A stretch of DNA of 9,937 nt. It comes from Robiginitomaculum sp036478975. Its GTDB lineage: Bacteria; Pseudomonadota; Alphaproteobacteria; Caulobacterales; Maricaulaceae. Shown here piece after piece: positions 1 to 7,428 of the stretch. The stretch lies in contig JAZGFA010000170.1 in NCBI GenBank assembly GCA_036478975.1, positions 1-9,937 on the forward strand. The letters are read 5' to 3'. Under the pieces are notes generated by a model that was not told the DNA's origin, did not search any database, and worked only from the letters and a program-made list of their open reading frames with translations. Made by a program: the position numbers and the translations under genes. Position 1 is the stretch's first letter. Each line of letters begins with the position of its first letter.

Positions 1-2541
1 GCGGTGCAAACCTATTTACACGAAAAGGGCTTGCGCGCATTTTGCTCGCTCTTAGTACGCTCGGCTGAATGTCTCGACACCCATTATTTTGCCGTGCTTA
101 TCGGCGCAGGGGCGACGACCGTAAATGCTTATTTGGCCCAAGAAAGCCTATCGGATCGCGTCTCGCGCGGGCTGTTAGACGTCAGCATGGATGCGGCGAT
201 AGCCACCCATAAATATGCGGTCGAGCAAGGGCTTTTAAAGATTATTTCCAAAATGGGGATTTCGGTTATTTCTTCCTATCGCGGCGGCAATAATTTTGAA
301 GCGCTTGGCCTGTCTCGCGCTTTGGTCGGAGAGTTTTTCCCCGGTATGACCAGCCGTATTTCCGGCCTTGGGCTTGGCGGTATTGAGAGCAAATTAGTCG
401 ATATTCATGAAAAAGCTTACGGCGCTAATATTGCCATTTTGCCGGTGGGCGGTCTCTACCGCGTGCGCGCAGGGGCAGAGCGTCACGCCTATCAAGCGGA
501 TATGATTCACATGCTGCAAGAGGCCGTCGGCGGCGGTGATTATGAGCTGTATAAAAAATACGCGGCCAAGGTTAATGGCGGCGCGCCGATACAAATTCGC
601 GACTTGCTGGATATTACGCCTGCGGGCGGCGCGGTTGCGCTTAAGAATGTGCAATCGGTCAATGAAATTCGCAAACGGTTTTGCACCCCCGGCATGTCGC
701 TGGGCGCTTTGTCGCCCGAAGCCCACGGCACGCTTAATATTGCGATGAACCGCATAGGCGCGAAGTCGGTTTCCGGCGAGGGCGGGGAAGACCGCGCCCG
801 CTATAAAATTCTGCCCAATGGGGACAACCCCAATTCGGCGGTCAAGCAAATCGCCTCTGGCCGCTTCGGGGTTACGGCGGAATATTTAAACCAGTGCCGC
901 GAGATTGAAATCAAAGTCGCCCAAGGGGCAAAGCCCGGCGAGGGCGGGCAGCTGCCCGGTTTTAAGGTCACCGAAATGATAGCGAAATTTAGAAACGCTA
1001 CCCCCGGCGTCACGCTTATCTCTCCGCCGCCCCATCACGATATTTACTCCATCGAGGATTTGGCCCAGCTGATTTACGATTTAAAGCAAATCAACCCGGT
1101 CGCGCGGGTCGCGGTGAAGCTTGTCGCCTCATCAGGGGTTGGCACAATTGCAGCGGGGGTCGCGAAAGCGAAGGCGGACACGATTTTAATCGCCGGCCAT
1201 AATGGCGGCACGGGGGCTAGCCCGCTGACATCACTAAAATATGCGGGCATACCGTGGGAGCTAGGTCTCTCCGAAGCCCATCAGGTTTTAACCCTTAATA
1301 ATTTGCGTGACAGCGTGACCCTGCGCACGGATGGCGGGCTGAAGACCGGACGCGACATTGTTATAGCCGCCATGCTCGGGGCCGAGGAATATGGCATTGG
1401 CACGCTCTCGCTTGTGGCTATGGGCTGCATAATGGTGCGCCAGTGTCACAGCAATACGTGTCCAGTTGGGGTCTGCGTTCAAGACCCGGCCCTGCGTAAG
1501 AAATTCACCGGCTCGCCGGAAAAAGTCATCAATCTGATGAGCTTTATCGCCGAAGAAGTACGCGAGATTCTCGCCGCAATCGGGGTGACATCCCTCGATG
1601 AAATCATTGGCCGAACCGAACTATTATCGCAAGTGTCTCGCGGGGCGGCGGAGCTTGATGATTTGGATTTAAATCCGGTTCTAGCCCGCGTAGATAGCCG
1701 TCCGGTTATCTCCTCGCGCGAAGGGCGCACGCAGGTTCCTGATACGCTCGATATAGAAATATTGCGCGACGGGGCGCAGGCGTTTGAGCGCGGGGAAAAA
1801 ACCCAGCTTACCTATAGCGTAGAAAACACCCACCGCGCGATTGGCGCGCGGGTTAGCTCGCATATTTATAAAAAGTTTGGCCGTGAAGGCCTGCCTGACG
1901 GCCAAATCACCGTGCGCCTGCGCGGCTCTGCGGGGCAATCCCTTGGCGCTTTCGCGATTAACGGGCTTAAGCTTATCGTTGACGGCGACGCCAATGATTA
2001 TGTCGGTAAGGGCCTGTCCGGCGCGCATATTATTGTCGCCCCGCAAGGGCGCACGCCGATTGACGCGCACAGCTCCTCTATCATTGGCAATACCTGTCTT
2101 TACGGCGCAACCTCTGGCCTGCTGCTAGCGGCAGGGCGCGCCGGAGAGCGTTTTGCGGTGCGTAATTCGGGCGCGCGGGCCGTGGTCGAAGGGCTTGGCA
2201 CGAATGGCTGTGAGTATATGACCGGCGGCGCAGTGGTCGTGCTGGGCTCTGTTGGCGATAATTTTGGCGCGGGCATGACCGGCGGCATGGCCTATATTTA
2301 TGACCCTAAGGGTAAGTTTGATAAGGCGGCCAATCCGGATAATATAGTCTGGCAGCGGCTTGAGGCGGCCCATTATGAAGATGAGCTTAAAAGCCTCATC
2401 GGGCTGCACTTCCATGAAACCGGATCGGAGACTTCGGAAAAAATGTTGCGCGATTGGGATTTAGAGCGCGGGCATTTCTGGCAAGTCGTGCCCAAAGAAA
2501 TGCTGACCCGCCTTAAAATCCCGCTTAAGGATGCGGCTTAA
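1..2541 (+). CDS. gltB: Glutamate synthase (NADPH) large subunit, C-terminal part, 5' truncated by window edge
   Basis: The large (alpha) subunit of glutamate synthase makes glutamate from 2-oxoglutarate and glutamine-derived ammonia in the cytoplasm, with electrons passed from the small subunit GltD. The reading frame is open from base 1, so about 846 codons of a protein usually near 1,500 residues are present. The N-terminal glutaminase domain and the first part of the central domain lie off-window. Visible parts are the end of the central domain (RSAECLDTHYFAVLIG), the FMN-type synthase barrel (KPGEGGQLPGFKV near 925-970, HNGGTGASP near 1198-1224, LRTDGGLKTGRD near 1321-1352), and the [3Fe-4S] cysteines in C-x5-C-x4-C spacing at codons 1426, 1444 and 1459. 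A C-terminal GXGXG beta-helix domain follows (about 1760-2400, for example NGCEYMTGGAVVVLG). No frameshift or missing key residue was seen. No gltD follows; a terminator comes directly after the stop. Confidence 0.97.
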   Translation, partial: AVQTYLHEKGLRAFCSLLVRSAECLDTHYFAVLIGAGATTVNAYLAQESLSDRVSRGLLDVSMDAAIATHKYAVEQGLLKIISKMGISVISSYRGGNNFEALGLSRALVGEFFPGMTSRISGLGLGGIESKLVDIHEKAYGANIAILPVGGLYRVRAGAERHAYQADMIHMLQEAVGGGDYELYKKYAAKVNGGAPIQIRDLLDITPAGGAVALKNVQSVNEIRKRFCTPGMSLGALSPEAHGTLNIAMNRIGAKSVSGEGGEDRARYKILPNGDNPNSAVKQIASGRFGVTAEYLNQCREIEIKVAQGAKPGEGGQLPGFKVTEMIAKFRNATPGVTLISPPPHHDIYSIEDLAQLIYDLKQINPVARVAVKLVASSGVGTIAAGVAKAKADTILIAGHNGGTGASPLTSLKYAGIPWELGLSEAHQVLTLNNLRDSVTLRTDGGLKTGRDIVIAAMLGAEEYGIGTLSLVAMGCIMVRQCHSNTCPVGVCVQDPALRKKFTGSPEKVINLMSFIAEEVREILAAIGVTSLDEIIGRTELLSQVSRGAAELDDLDLNPVLARVDSRPVISSREGRTQVPDTLDIEILRDGAQAFERGEKTQLTYSVENTHRAIGARVSSHIYKKFGREGLPDGQITVRLRGSAGQSLGAFAINGLKLIVDGDANDYVGKGLSGAHIIVAPQGRTPIDAHSSSIIGNTCLYGATSGLLLAAGRAGERFAVRNSGARAVVEGLGTNGCEYMTGGAVVVLGSVGDNFGAGMTGGMAYIYDPKGKFDKAANPDNIVWQRLEAAHYEDELKSLIGLHFHETGSETSEKMLRDWDLERGHFWQVVPKEMLTRLKIPLKDAA

Positions 2542-2547
2542 CCGCAT

Positions 2548-2579
2548 AAAAAAGGCGCCCTTATTGGGGCGCCTTTTTT
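2548..2579. terminator. Rho-independent bidirectional terminator between gltB and the convergent vWA gene
   Basis: A perfect 7-bp GC stem pairs GGCGCCC (2554-2560) with GGGCGCC (2567-2573) around a 6-base loop. It is flanked by six A's on the left (2548-2553) and six T's on the right (2574-2579). The symmetry gives a U-tract on either strand. It sits 6 bases after the gltB stop and 25 bases beyond the stop of the minus-strand gene, so it most likely ends both convergent transcripts. Confidence 0.93.
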
Positions 2580-2604
2580 GATATTAATAGCGGTCATTAT
2601 CCCT

Positions 2605-4047
2605 TTAATGGGTAAGCCGCGTATTGCTGATGAAGCCGTCACCAATATTATTAAAGGCTTTGTGCAAAGCGGCAACGTCGTCGGCCTTATGATAGTAAGA
2701 GTTTTCAGAGGCGCAATTTCTTAGCAGGTTTTGCGTGTCCGTATCGTTGACCATTAAGGCGATGGTATAAATTTGCGTACCACTAGCCTTAATCTGCTCG
2801 CACATAATAGCCGTGTCCACATCAGCCCCTGGTGCGCGAGGCTCATCATCCCCGGGCTTTACATAGGGCGGCGTGTTGATTTCAAGGGTGTTTTTCCCGT
2901 CGGTCATCAGCACCATAACCTTACGCGCATCGCCTATTGCCGCGCCCTCGGTGAAAGGTTCGGCCGGGGATAATACCCGTTGCCCCCACATTAGGCCGCC
3001 GGGCATATAAGTGTTGCCGGTTGTCCAAAAATTACCCACAGCGGTGCGCAGCCGTGTGAAATTACTGGTTAAGGCCACGATTTCATGGCCGCAACTATTC
3101 CAGCTATCCCACCCTTTACCGGTAAACTCTTGTAGTTCACGGTGCAGTAATCCCGGAATAGGCGATGCGTTGTAAGCGCCGTCAATTTTATTAAACGGCG
3201 CGGCGCGAACGCCAACGCACCCGATCCACTCATCACTGACTTCATAGGTTTCGGTTGTGCTAGAAAGCACGGTGCGGGGGGTCCCGCCGCTACAATGGTT
3301 TATTTGATATGTCTCTTCAAAACCATCAACAATTCTGGTGGCGTCTTCCTGATAGCATGTGCTAGGAGAGCCATCATCCGCATAGGTGTTAACCGTTTTC
3401 GTTCGGGTTGCTGCCTGGGTAGCGGGGACCGTAATCCAGCTCTTATCGCGAAACTCATCCGGGTCAACGGCCACATATTGGCTAAAGGGCACGATTGATA
3501 TTTTGACATTGTCCCCAGGGATGGCGTCAAGTTTATCAAGCAGGTTTGAGGTTGCAGATTTAAGCCCGTCCATTTTTCCATCCGCTTCCATGGAATTGGT
3601 TTGGTCGAGCACAAGGACAAGCTCTAAGGCTCCGCCGGCGCGCGGGGATACGGCCTTGGCCGTTGCTGAAATTTCGACCGAGTTTACACCGAGTAAACTC
3701 ATCATAACGGTTTCGTATTTTGCCTTAGCCGTTAGGGATAATGTGCCGTTGTTTTCCGTGTAACTAGGTTTATAATATGACCAATCATATCCGTTAGAAG
3801 TCATAACATGCGCCGCGCCAACACTAGAGTCTAACTGCTCATCGTCCTCAGTGCGGGCGAGGGCCAATAGCCCCAAATCCACTTGCGCCTGAAGCTCTTG
3901 CTTGGCGGTTGTCAGACCCGCATAATCCACGGCCGCGCCGACAATGCCTGCTATGCCGAGCAAAGACAGCGCCGCTATCAGGGAAAAATTCCCGCTCGTA
4001 TTGTTTAAAAAACGTTTTAAAAGCCCAGATTTAATCGCATTTAGCAT
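2605..4047 (-). CDS. TadG-like pilus-assembly-type protein with von Willebrand A domain
   Basis: This 480-residue protein has a short basic N-terminus, one hydrophobic segment at about residues 20-43 that resembles the TadE/TadG-like N-terminal region (SGNFSLIAALSLLGIAGIVG), and a long extracytoplasmic part. A vWA domain starts near residue 140 (LELVLVLDQTNS). Its metal-site motif reads D-Q-T-N-S at 148-152, a DxTxS form of the usual DxSxS, with a second aspartate in MTDGKN at 383. The stretch TYMPGGLMWGQRVLSP (346-361) is typical of this vWA subfamily. Six cysteines (about 231, 252, 277, 319, 416, 445) lie in the exported part and could form disulfides. Proteins of this kind are linked to Flp/Tad pili or surface adhesion in Alphaproteobacteria, but no other tad gene is visible here, so the pilus role is inferred. 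The ATG start is preceded by a weak purine-rich GGGAAAA. It reads toward gltB and is divergent from the DUF2975 gene. Confidence 0.88.
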   Translation of the reverse strand: MLNAIKSGLLKRFLNNTSGNFSLIAALSLLGIAGIVGAAVDYAGLTTAKQELQAQVDLGLLALARTEDDEQLDSSVGAAHVMTSNGYDWSYYKPSYTENNGTLSLTAKAKYETVMMSLLGVNSVEISATAKAVSPRAGGALELVLVLDQTNSMEADGKMDGLKSATSNLLDKLDAIPGDNVKISIVPFSQYVAVDPDEFRDKSWITVPATQAATRTKTVNTYADDGSPSTCYQEDATRIVDGFEETYQINHCSGGTPRTVLSSTTETYEVSDEWIGCVGVRAAPFNKIDGAYNASPIPGLLHRELQEFTGKGWDSWNSCGHEIVALTSNFTRLRTAVGNFWTTGNTYMPGGLMWGQRVLSPAEPFTEGAAIGDARKVMVLMTDGKNTLEINTPPYVKPGDDEPRAPGADVDTAIMCEQIKASGTQIYTIALMVNDTDTQNLLRNCASENSYYHKADDVAALHKAFNNIGDGFISNTRLTH

Positions 4048-4215
4048 GGTATTTTCCCATCAGTTATAACTAAATCTAGCAGGATCGGTTTTATGATTTC
4101 TCAAGGGGCATGCTTAGCGAAAGTTTAAGATGCCGCGCTTAATGGCGCTGCGTTTTATACCGCGCCGCCCTATATGCGGCTTGCATCGCGGCTCAATATT
4201 GTTTATCGATATGAA
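4048..4215. promoter_or_regulatory. Divergent intergenic region between vWA gene and DUF2975 gene
   Basis: About 126-168 bases, depending on the DUF2975 start, separate two divergent genes and must carry their promoters. It is more AT-rich than the flanking genes. For the rightward gene the only pair with acceptable spacing that I find is TTGCAT (4181-4186) and TATCGA (4204-4209), 17 bases apart. The -10 match is poor, and the position would make the 4216 start nearly leaderless. No convincing pair was found for the leftward gene. The regulatory role is inferred from gene orientation only; no operator-like palindrome stood out. Confidence 0.4.
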
Positions 4216-4830
4216 ATGAATAAAGCTGCGAATGACCCCTATCCCTTTGCGGATGACGAGCTTGCCGATGCGCCCCGTGATTTTGGTCGTGCCGCTTCGG
4301 CCTTAAGCGTGGTATTGCGCATTGCCTTTTGGCTAACAAGTGCGGCGCTTGTCATTGCTCTGATGCTCTTTGTCCTGTGCGTCCTTAACGGAGCGGGGGT
4401 GCATATGTGGCTACCCAAGGAAAATAGCGCGGAGACATATCAGGTGTTGGCCATGGTCAGCGCGTTCTCTGTTGCGGGGATTTTAGTGATAATGGCGGTG
4501 ATTTCGCAATTGCGTAAAATTGTCAAAACCCTCGGCGAGGGCGACCCCTTTGTGCCGCAAAATGCGCGCCGTTTGCGTAATATTTGGGTGATTATGGCCG
4601 GGGCCGAGCTAGCGCGGACGATTGCCGCGCCGCTGCTGGCCATGGCGAACCGAGGTCATGAAGCGGAGGGCATGGGCCTGCCTTTTTCTAGCGGTGTTAT
4701 GGGCGCGGACGGGGTGTTTGATTTTGATATTCGCCTACATGTTTGGTTTTTTGTGCTGATATTGATTGTGCTGGCGCAAGTGTTTAGGGAGGGCGCCCGG
4801 CTTAGGGCTGACGCCCAGCTGACCGTATAA
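4216..4830 (+). CDS. DUF2975 family multi-pass membrane protein
   Basis: I recognise this as a DUF2975-type integral membrane protein of unknown biochemical function. From the start used here it is 204 residues. Four hydrophobic segments are visible, at roughly residues 30-55, 77-100, 121-142 and 173-193. Between segments 2 and 3 is the family-like motif GDPFVPQNARRLRNIWVIMAGAEL (about 109-132, key residues G, PF, N, RLR). An acidic soluble N-terminus (FADDELADAP) precedes the first segment. An in-frame ATG at 4174 would add 14 mostly basic residues. I prefer 4216 because the upstream ATG falls in the likely promoter zone, but neither start has a clear ribosome binding site. The stop overlaps the start of the following Xre regulator by one base (TAATG), so the two are very probably co-translated. 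Such DUF2975/Xre pairs are a recurrent arrangement; the membrane protein may modulate the regulator, which is inference. Confidence 0.85.
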   Translation: MNKAANDPYPFADDELADAPRDFGRAASALSVVLRIAFWLTSAALVIALMLFVLCVLNGAGVHMWLPKENSAETYQVLAMVSAFSVAGILVIMAVISQLRKIVKTLGEGDPFVPQNARRLRNIWVIMAGAELARTIAAPLLAMANRGHEAEGMGLPFSSGVMGADGVFDFDIRLHVWFFVLILIVLAQVFREGARLRADAQLTV

Positions 4831-5084
4831 TGGCTATTCAGGTAAATCTGGACCGCGTTCTACTGGACCGCCGTATGTCTTTGACCGAGCTTGCCGAGCG
4901 CGTGGGCATTACCCTTGCTAATTTGTCGATTTTGAAAACTGGTAAGGCCAAGGCCATGCGCTTTACCACGCTCTCCGCCCTGTGCCGGGAGCTGGATTGC
5001 CAGCCGGCGGATATTTTGGTTTATGTCCCCGACGAAGACGAAATGCCCGCCGTAAAGAAAAGCGCAAAAGCGGCCGCCGAGTAA
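4830..5084 (+). CDS. Small Xre/Cro-CI type helix-turn-helix regulator (YozG-like)
   Basis: An 84-residue cytoplasmic DNA-binding protein that consists almost entirely of one HTH domain. The order is a first helix (VNLDRVLLDRRM), helix-turn-helix at about residues 16-41 (MSLTELAERVGITLANLSIL then KTGKAKAMRF), then TTLSALCRELDCQPADILVY, the usual closing helices of the family. The sequence resembles the short YozG-type regulators that accompany DUF2975 proteins. A short charged tail rich in D/E and then K/A follows (residues 66-84). The ATG overlaps the DUF2975 stop as TAATG with no ribosome binding site of its own, which indicates translational coupling. It probably regulates its own operon; the target site is not identified. 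Confidence 0.9.
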   Translation: MAIQVNLDRVLLDRRMSLTELAERVGITLANLSILKTGKAKAMRFTTLSALCRELDCQPADILVYVPDEDEMPAVKKSAKAAAE

Positions 5085-5117
5085 GGGCGCGTTAAGCCTC
5101 GCGGGTTAAAGCGGGCT

Positions 5118-5738
5118 ATGACACAGATTATTTCCAAGCTTTGCCTTATCGGCTTTGCCGCGCTTATGACAGCTTGCGCCAGCGGGCCGCCGCGCCATGC
5201 AAGCGTCCCCGATAGCAGCAAGCCAAACTTACCCGCAGGGGTGCTAGCCGCCCTGCCGGACCGCGCATCATTCCATCAGCAAGACCCGCGCTGGGCCAAG
5301 CATACGCTTGGCGGTTCCGGCGAAGCCTTGTCTTCGGATGGATGCCTTGTGACGGCGACGGCCATGGCATTGTCAAATCTAGGCTTTACGACAAATCCCG
5401 GGGACCTTAATGCGCGGCTTAAAAAGCAGGGCGGCTATAACCGCCAAGGCTGGCTAGTCTGGAGCGGCATTGAACGGGTAACCGGCGGGCGGGCCAAGGC
5501 GCGATTTTATAAAACCGCCGACATAGCCCATGTGCGCGCCTGCCTCGCCGATGGGTTTTATCCTTTGGTGAAATTCAAATTGCCCTCGCGCCGCTCCCAT
5601 TGGGCAATGGTGGTGCAGGATAGAAAAAATGGGCTTTACGTGCGTGACCCGATGGTGACTTCGACCGTTCCCATTCCCTTATCCGCGCGCGCTAGCGGCA
5701 TTGACGCCGTACGTTGCGTCGGGGTTGAGCGCGTCTAA
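5118..5738 (+). CDS. Putative lipoprotein with C39-like (papain-fold) cysteine peptidase domain
   Basis: This 206-residue protein starts with a short basic n-region, a hydrophobic core and a likely lipobox ending in Cys20 (LMTAC, with Met at -3 instead of the commoner Leu). This suggests a lipid-anchored envelope protein. A proline-rich spacer (about 22-48) leads to a domain that matches the C39-like peptidase pattern: FHQQDPRWA (52-60), then SSDGCLVTATAMAL with the candidate nucleophile Cys76, SHWAMVV with candidate His161, and VRDP with candidate Asp177. The C-H-D order and the Gly-Cys...Ala-Met context fit the family, so the triad appears intact. The substrate is unknown; peptide or peptidoglycan cross-link cleavage and a non-catalytic role are both possible. 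It lies 33 bases downstream of the Xre gene in the same direction, so it may belong to that operon. The ribosome binding site is weak (AAAGCGGG, 5108-5115). Confidence 0.75.
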   Translation: MTQIISKLCLIGFAALMTACASGPPRHASVPDSSKPNLPAGVLAALPDRASFHQQDPRWAKHTLGGSGEALSSDGCLVTATAMALSNLGFTTNPGDLNARLKKQGGYNRQGWLVWSGIERVTGGRAKARFYKTADIAHVRACLADGFYPLVKFKLPSRRSHWAMVVQDRKNGLYVRDPMVTSTVPIPLSARASGIDAVRCVGVERV

Positions 5739-5749
5739 GAATAAAGTTC

Positions 5750-5778
5750 TTGATTTGTTCTAATTTTTGAGTCTTAAT
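5750..5778 (+). promoter_or_regulatory. Candidate sigma-70-type promoter for the comM-like gene
   Basis: TTGATT (5750-5755) and CTTAAT (5773-5778) are separated by 17 bases, with 4 of 6 matches each to the -35 and -10 consensus. They lie in the AT-rich 73-base gap between the lipoprotein stop and the ATPase start. The expected transcript would begin near 5785, about 27 bases before the ATG. This is pattern matching only. Confidence 0.35.
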
Positions 5779-5792
5779 AGGGCCGATATATT

Positions 5793-5810
5793 GGGAGCAG
5801 GTGGGAGCAG
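5793..5810 (+). repeat. Tandem GGGAGCAG repeat forming the ribosome binding site of the comM-like gene
   Basis: The octamer GGGAGCAG occurs twice, at 5793-5800 and 5803-5810, two bases apart. The second copy places GGGAG four bases before the ATG at 5812 and decides that start over an upstream in-frame TTG at 5767. The first copy would be 14 bases away and is probably not usable for the same start. Confidence 0.5.
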
Positions 5811-5811
5811 C

Positions 5812-7404
5812 ATGGCCGTAGAAATTTCAACCGTAGCCTTTGAGGGCACACAGGCCCAGCGCGTCAGCGTGCAGGTGCAAATGACCTCGGGCAGTCCCGT
5901 CTTTATGATTGTCGGTCTTGGCGATAAAGCGGTCACAGAGTCGCGCGAGCGGGTGCGCGCCGCCTTTTCCTCAATCGGCCTCGCCTTGCCGGGGCGGCGC
6001 ATTATTGTCAACCTTGCCCCCGCCGATATGCCCAAGGAAGGCTCCCATTATGATTTGCCAATTGCGCTGGCTTTAATGGCGAGCATTGGCGCTATTCCTG
6101 AAGGGGTGATTAGCAAATATGCCGCCATAGGAGAGCTTGGGCTGGACGGCTCTATCGCGCCCGTGCCGGGGGCTTTGTCGGCGGCGGTAATGGCCAATTC
6201 CCATGATTTGTCCTTAATATGTCCGGCGGCTAACGGGCCAGAGGCGGCATGGGCGGGAGATTTTCCTATCCTTGCGCCGCAAAACCTCGTGCAAATAGTC
6301 AATCATTTTGCTGGCCGGCAATTACTGGCGCGGCCAAAGCCGGGGGCTTTGCTAGACCCGCCGTCCGAATTGGATTTGCGCGATGTGCGCGGGCAAGAAA
6401 CCGCTAAGCGCGCCCTCGAAGTGGCGGCGGCGGGCGGACATAACCTTTTAATGGTAGGTCCGCCGGGCTCGGGAAAGTCCATGCTCGCCGCGCGCCTGCC
6501 GGGGCTTTTGCCGCCGCTCTCCCCCCATGAGCTGCTCGACGTGTCCATGATACATAGCGTTGCCGGTTTGCTAGAGCGCGGACAGCTTTCGCGCGCGCGC
6601 CCGTTTAGGGAGCCTCACCATAGCGCGTCCATGGCGGCGATGGTTGGCGGCGGCATGAAGGCCAAGCCCGGCGAGGCCAGCCTTGCTCACCGCGGGGTTT
6701 TGTTTTTAGACGAGTTGCCAGAATTTACGCCGCAAGTTTTAGATAGCCTGCGCCAGCCCCTAGAGACGGGGGAAATTTGCGTGGCGCGCGCTAATGCTCA
6801 TGTGAAATATCCGGCGCGGTTTCAACTGATTGCGGCGATGAACCCGTGCCGCTGTGGTAGCGCAGGGGCGGACGGCATTGCGTGCCGGCGCGGGCCGCGC
6901 TGCGCCGCCGATTACCAAGGGCGTATTTCCGGCCCGTTCATGGATCGGCTTGATTTACAAATTGACGTGCCAGCTGTGACCCCCGCCGATTTAGCTCTGC
7001 CGCCTTCCAAAGAGGGCACAAAACAAGTCGCCGCCCGCGTATTAGCGGCTCGCGAAATGCAGAGGGTGCGCAATGGGCACGCTTGTAATAGTGAGCTGTC
7101 TAGTCAACAGCTTGATATTGTCGCCGAGCCGGATAATGAAGGTCGCGCCTTGCTGACCCAAGCGGCGCAAACATTAGGATTGACCGCGCGCGGCTATCAC
7201 CGCGTCTTGCGGGTTTCGCGCACTTTGGCGGATTTAGCAGGTTCGGAGCGTGTGCATCGTTTGCATATCGCGGAGGCACTCTCCCATCGCCGCGCCCGTA
7301 AGGGTTTAAGCCAGCCCGGCGCCCGTCCGCGCTATAGCTCCGGGCTAAAGCCGGATAAGCCTAGTAACAAGCGGGGGAGTAATCGGGGTATATACGGGGA
7401 TTAA
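5812..7404 (+). CDS. comM: YifB/ComM-family AAA+ ATPase (Mg-chelatase-like)
   Basis: A 530-residue cytoplasmic ATPase of the YifB/ComM family. In Vibrio cholerae ComM is a hexameric branch-migration helicase that helps integrate DNA during natural transformation; whether that applies here is inferred. Domain order is an N-terminal ChlI-like domain (MAVEISTVAFEGTQAQ to about 170, with VGLGDKAVTESRERVRAAF), a Mg-chelatase-type AAA+ module, and a C-terminal helical domain (from about 400). Walker A is GPPGSGKS at 216-223 and Walker B VLFLDE at 296-301. A four-cysteine cluster (346, 348, 358, 364, starting NPCRCG) is followed by GRISGPFMDRLDL, as in the family. The end after about residue 500 is a basic, low-complexity tail. 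Length is close to the usual 500-510 residues plus that tail. The ATG at 5812 has a GGGAG site and matches the family N-terminus; an upstream TTG at 5767 would add 15 unrelated residues. No competence genes are adjacent. Confidence 0.95.
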   Translation: MAVEISTVAFEGTQAQRVSVQVQMTSGSPVFMIVGLGDKAVTESRERVRAAFSSIGLALPGRRIIVNLAPADMPKEGSHYDLPIALALMASIGAIPEGVISKYAAIGELGLDGSIAPVPGALSAAVMANSHDLSLICPAANGPEAAWAGDFPILAPQNLVQIVNHFAGRQLLARPKPGALLDPPSELDLRDVRGQETAKRALEVAAAGGHNLLMVGPPGSGKSMLAARLPGLLPPLSPHELLDVSMIHSVAGLLERGQLSRARPFREPHHSASMAAMVGGGMKAKPGEASLAHRGVLFLDELPEFTPQVLDSLRQPLETGEICVARANAHVKYPARFQLIAAMNPCRCGSAGADGIACRRGPRCAADYQGRISGPFMDRLDLQIDVPAVTPADLALPPSKEGTKQVAARVLAAREMQRVRNGHACNSELSSQQLDIVAEPDNEGRALLTQAAQTLGLTARGYHRVLRVSRTLADLAGSERVHRLHIAEALSHRRARKGLSQPGARPRYSSGLKPDKPSNKRGSNRGIYGD

Positions 7405-7428
7405 ATCAATACAAATTCAACCTCGCCG

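Noticed and set aside
394..849. Minus-strand open frame of 151 codons inside gltB
   Set aside because: It lies entirely antisense to a gene with clear family motifs, its protein shows no recognisable domain, and it has the arginine/alanine-rich composition typical of shadow frames in GC-rich genes.
1681..2070. Minus-strand open frame of 129 codons inside gltB
   Set aside because: Same reasoning: it is antisense to the conserved C-terminal domain region of gltB and has no independent coding signal.
2548..2579. Reading this hairpin as a mobile-element end or attachment site
   Set aside because: The symmetric stem with A and T runs between two convergent gene ends is fully explained as a bidirectional terminator, and no integrase or duplicated target is nearby.
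3386..3763. Plus-strand open frame of 125 codons antisense to the vWA gene
   Set aside because: The minus-strand frame carries a coherent vWA protein through the same bases; the plus-strand product is serine-rich with no motif and no ribosome binding site.
4131..4152. Possible GCGC-containing inverted repeat upstream of the DUF2975 gene as an operator
   Set aside because: Only the self-complementary GCGC tetramers pair; the flanking bases do not, so there is no real dyad.
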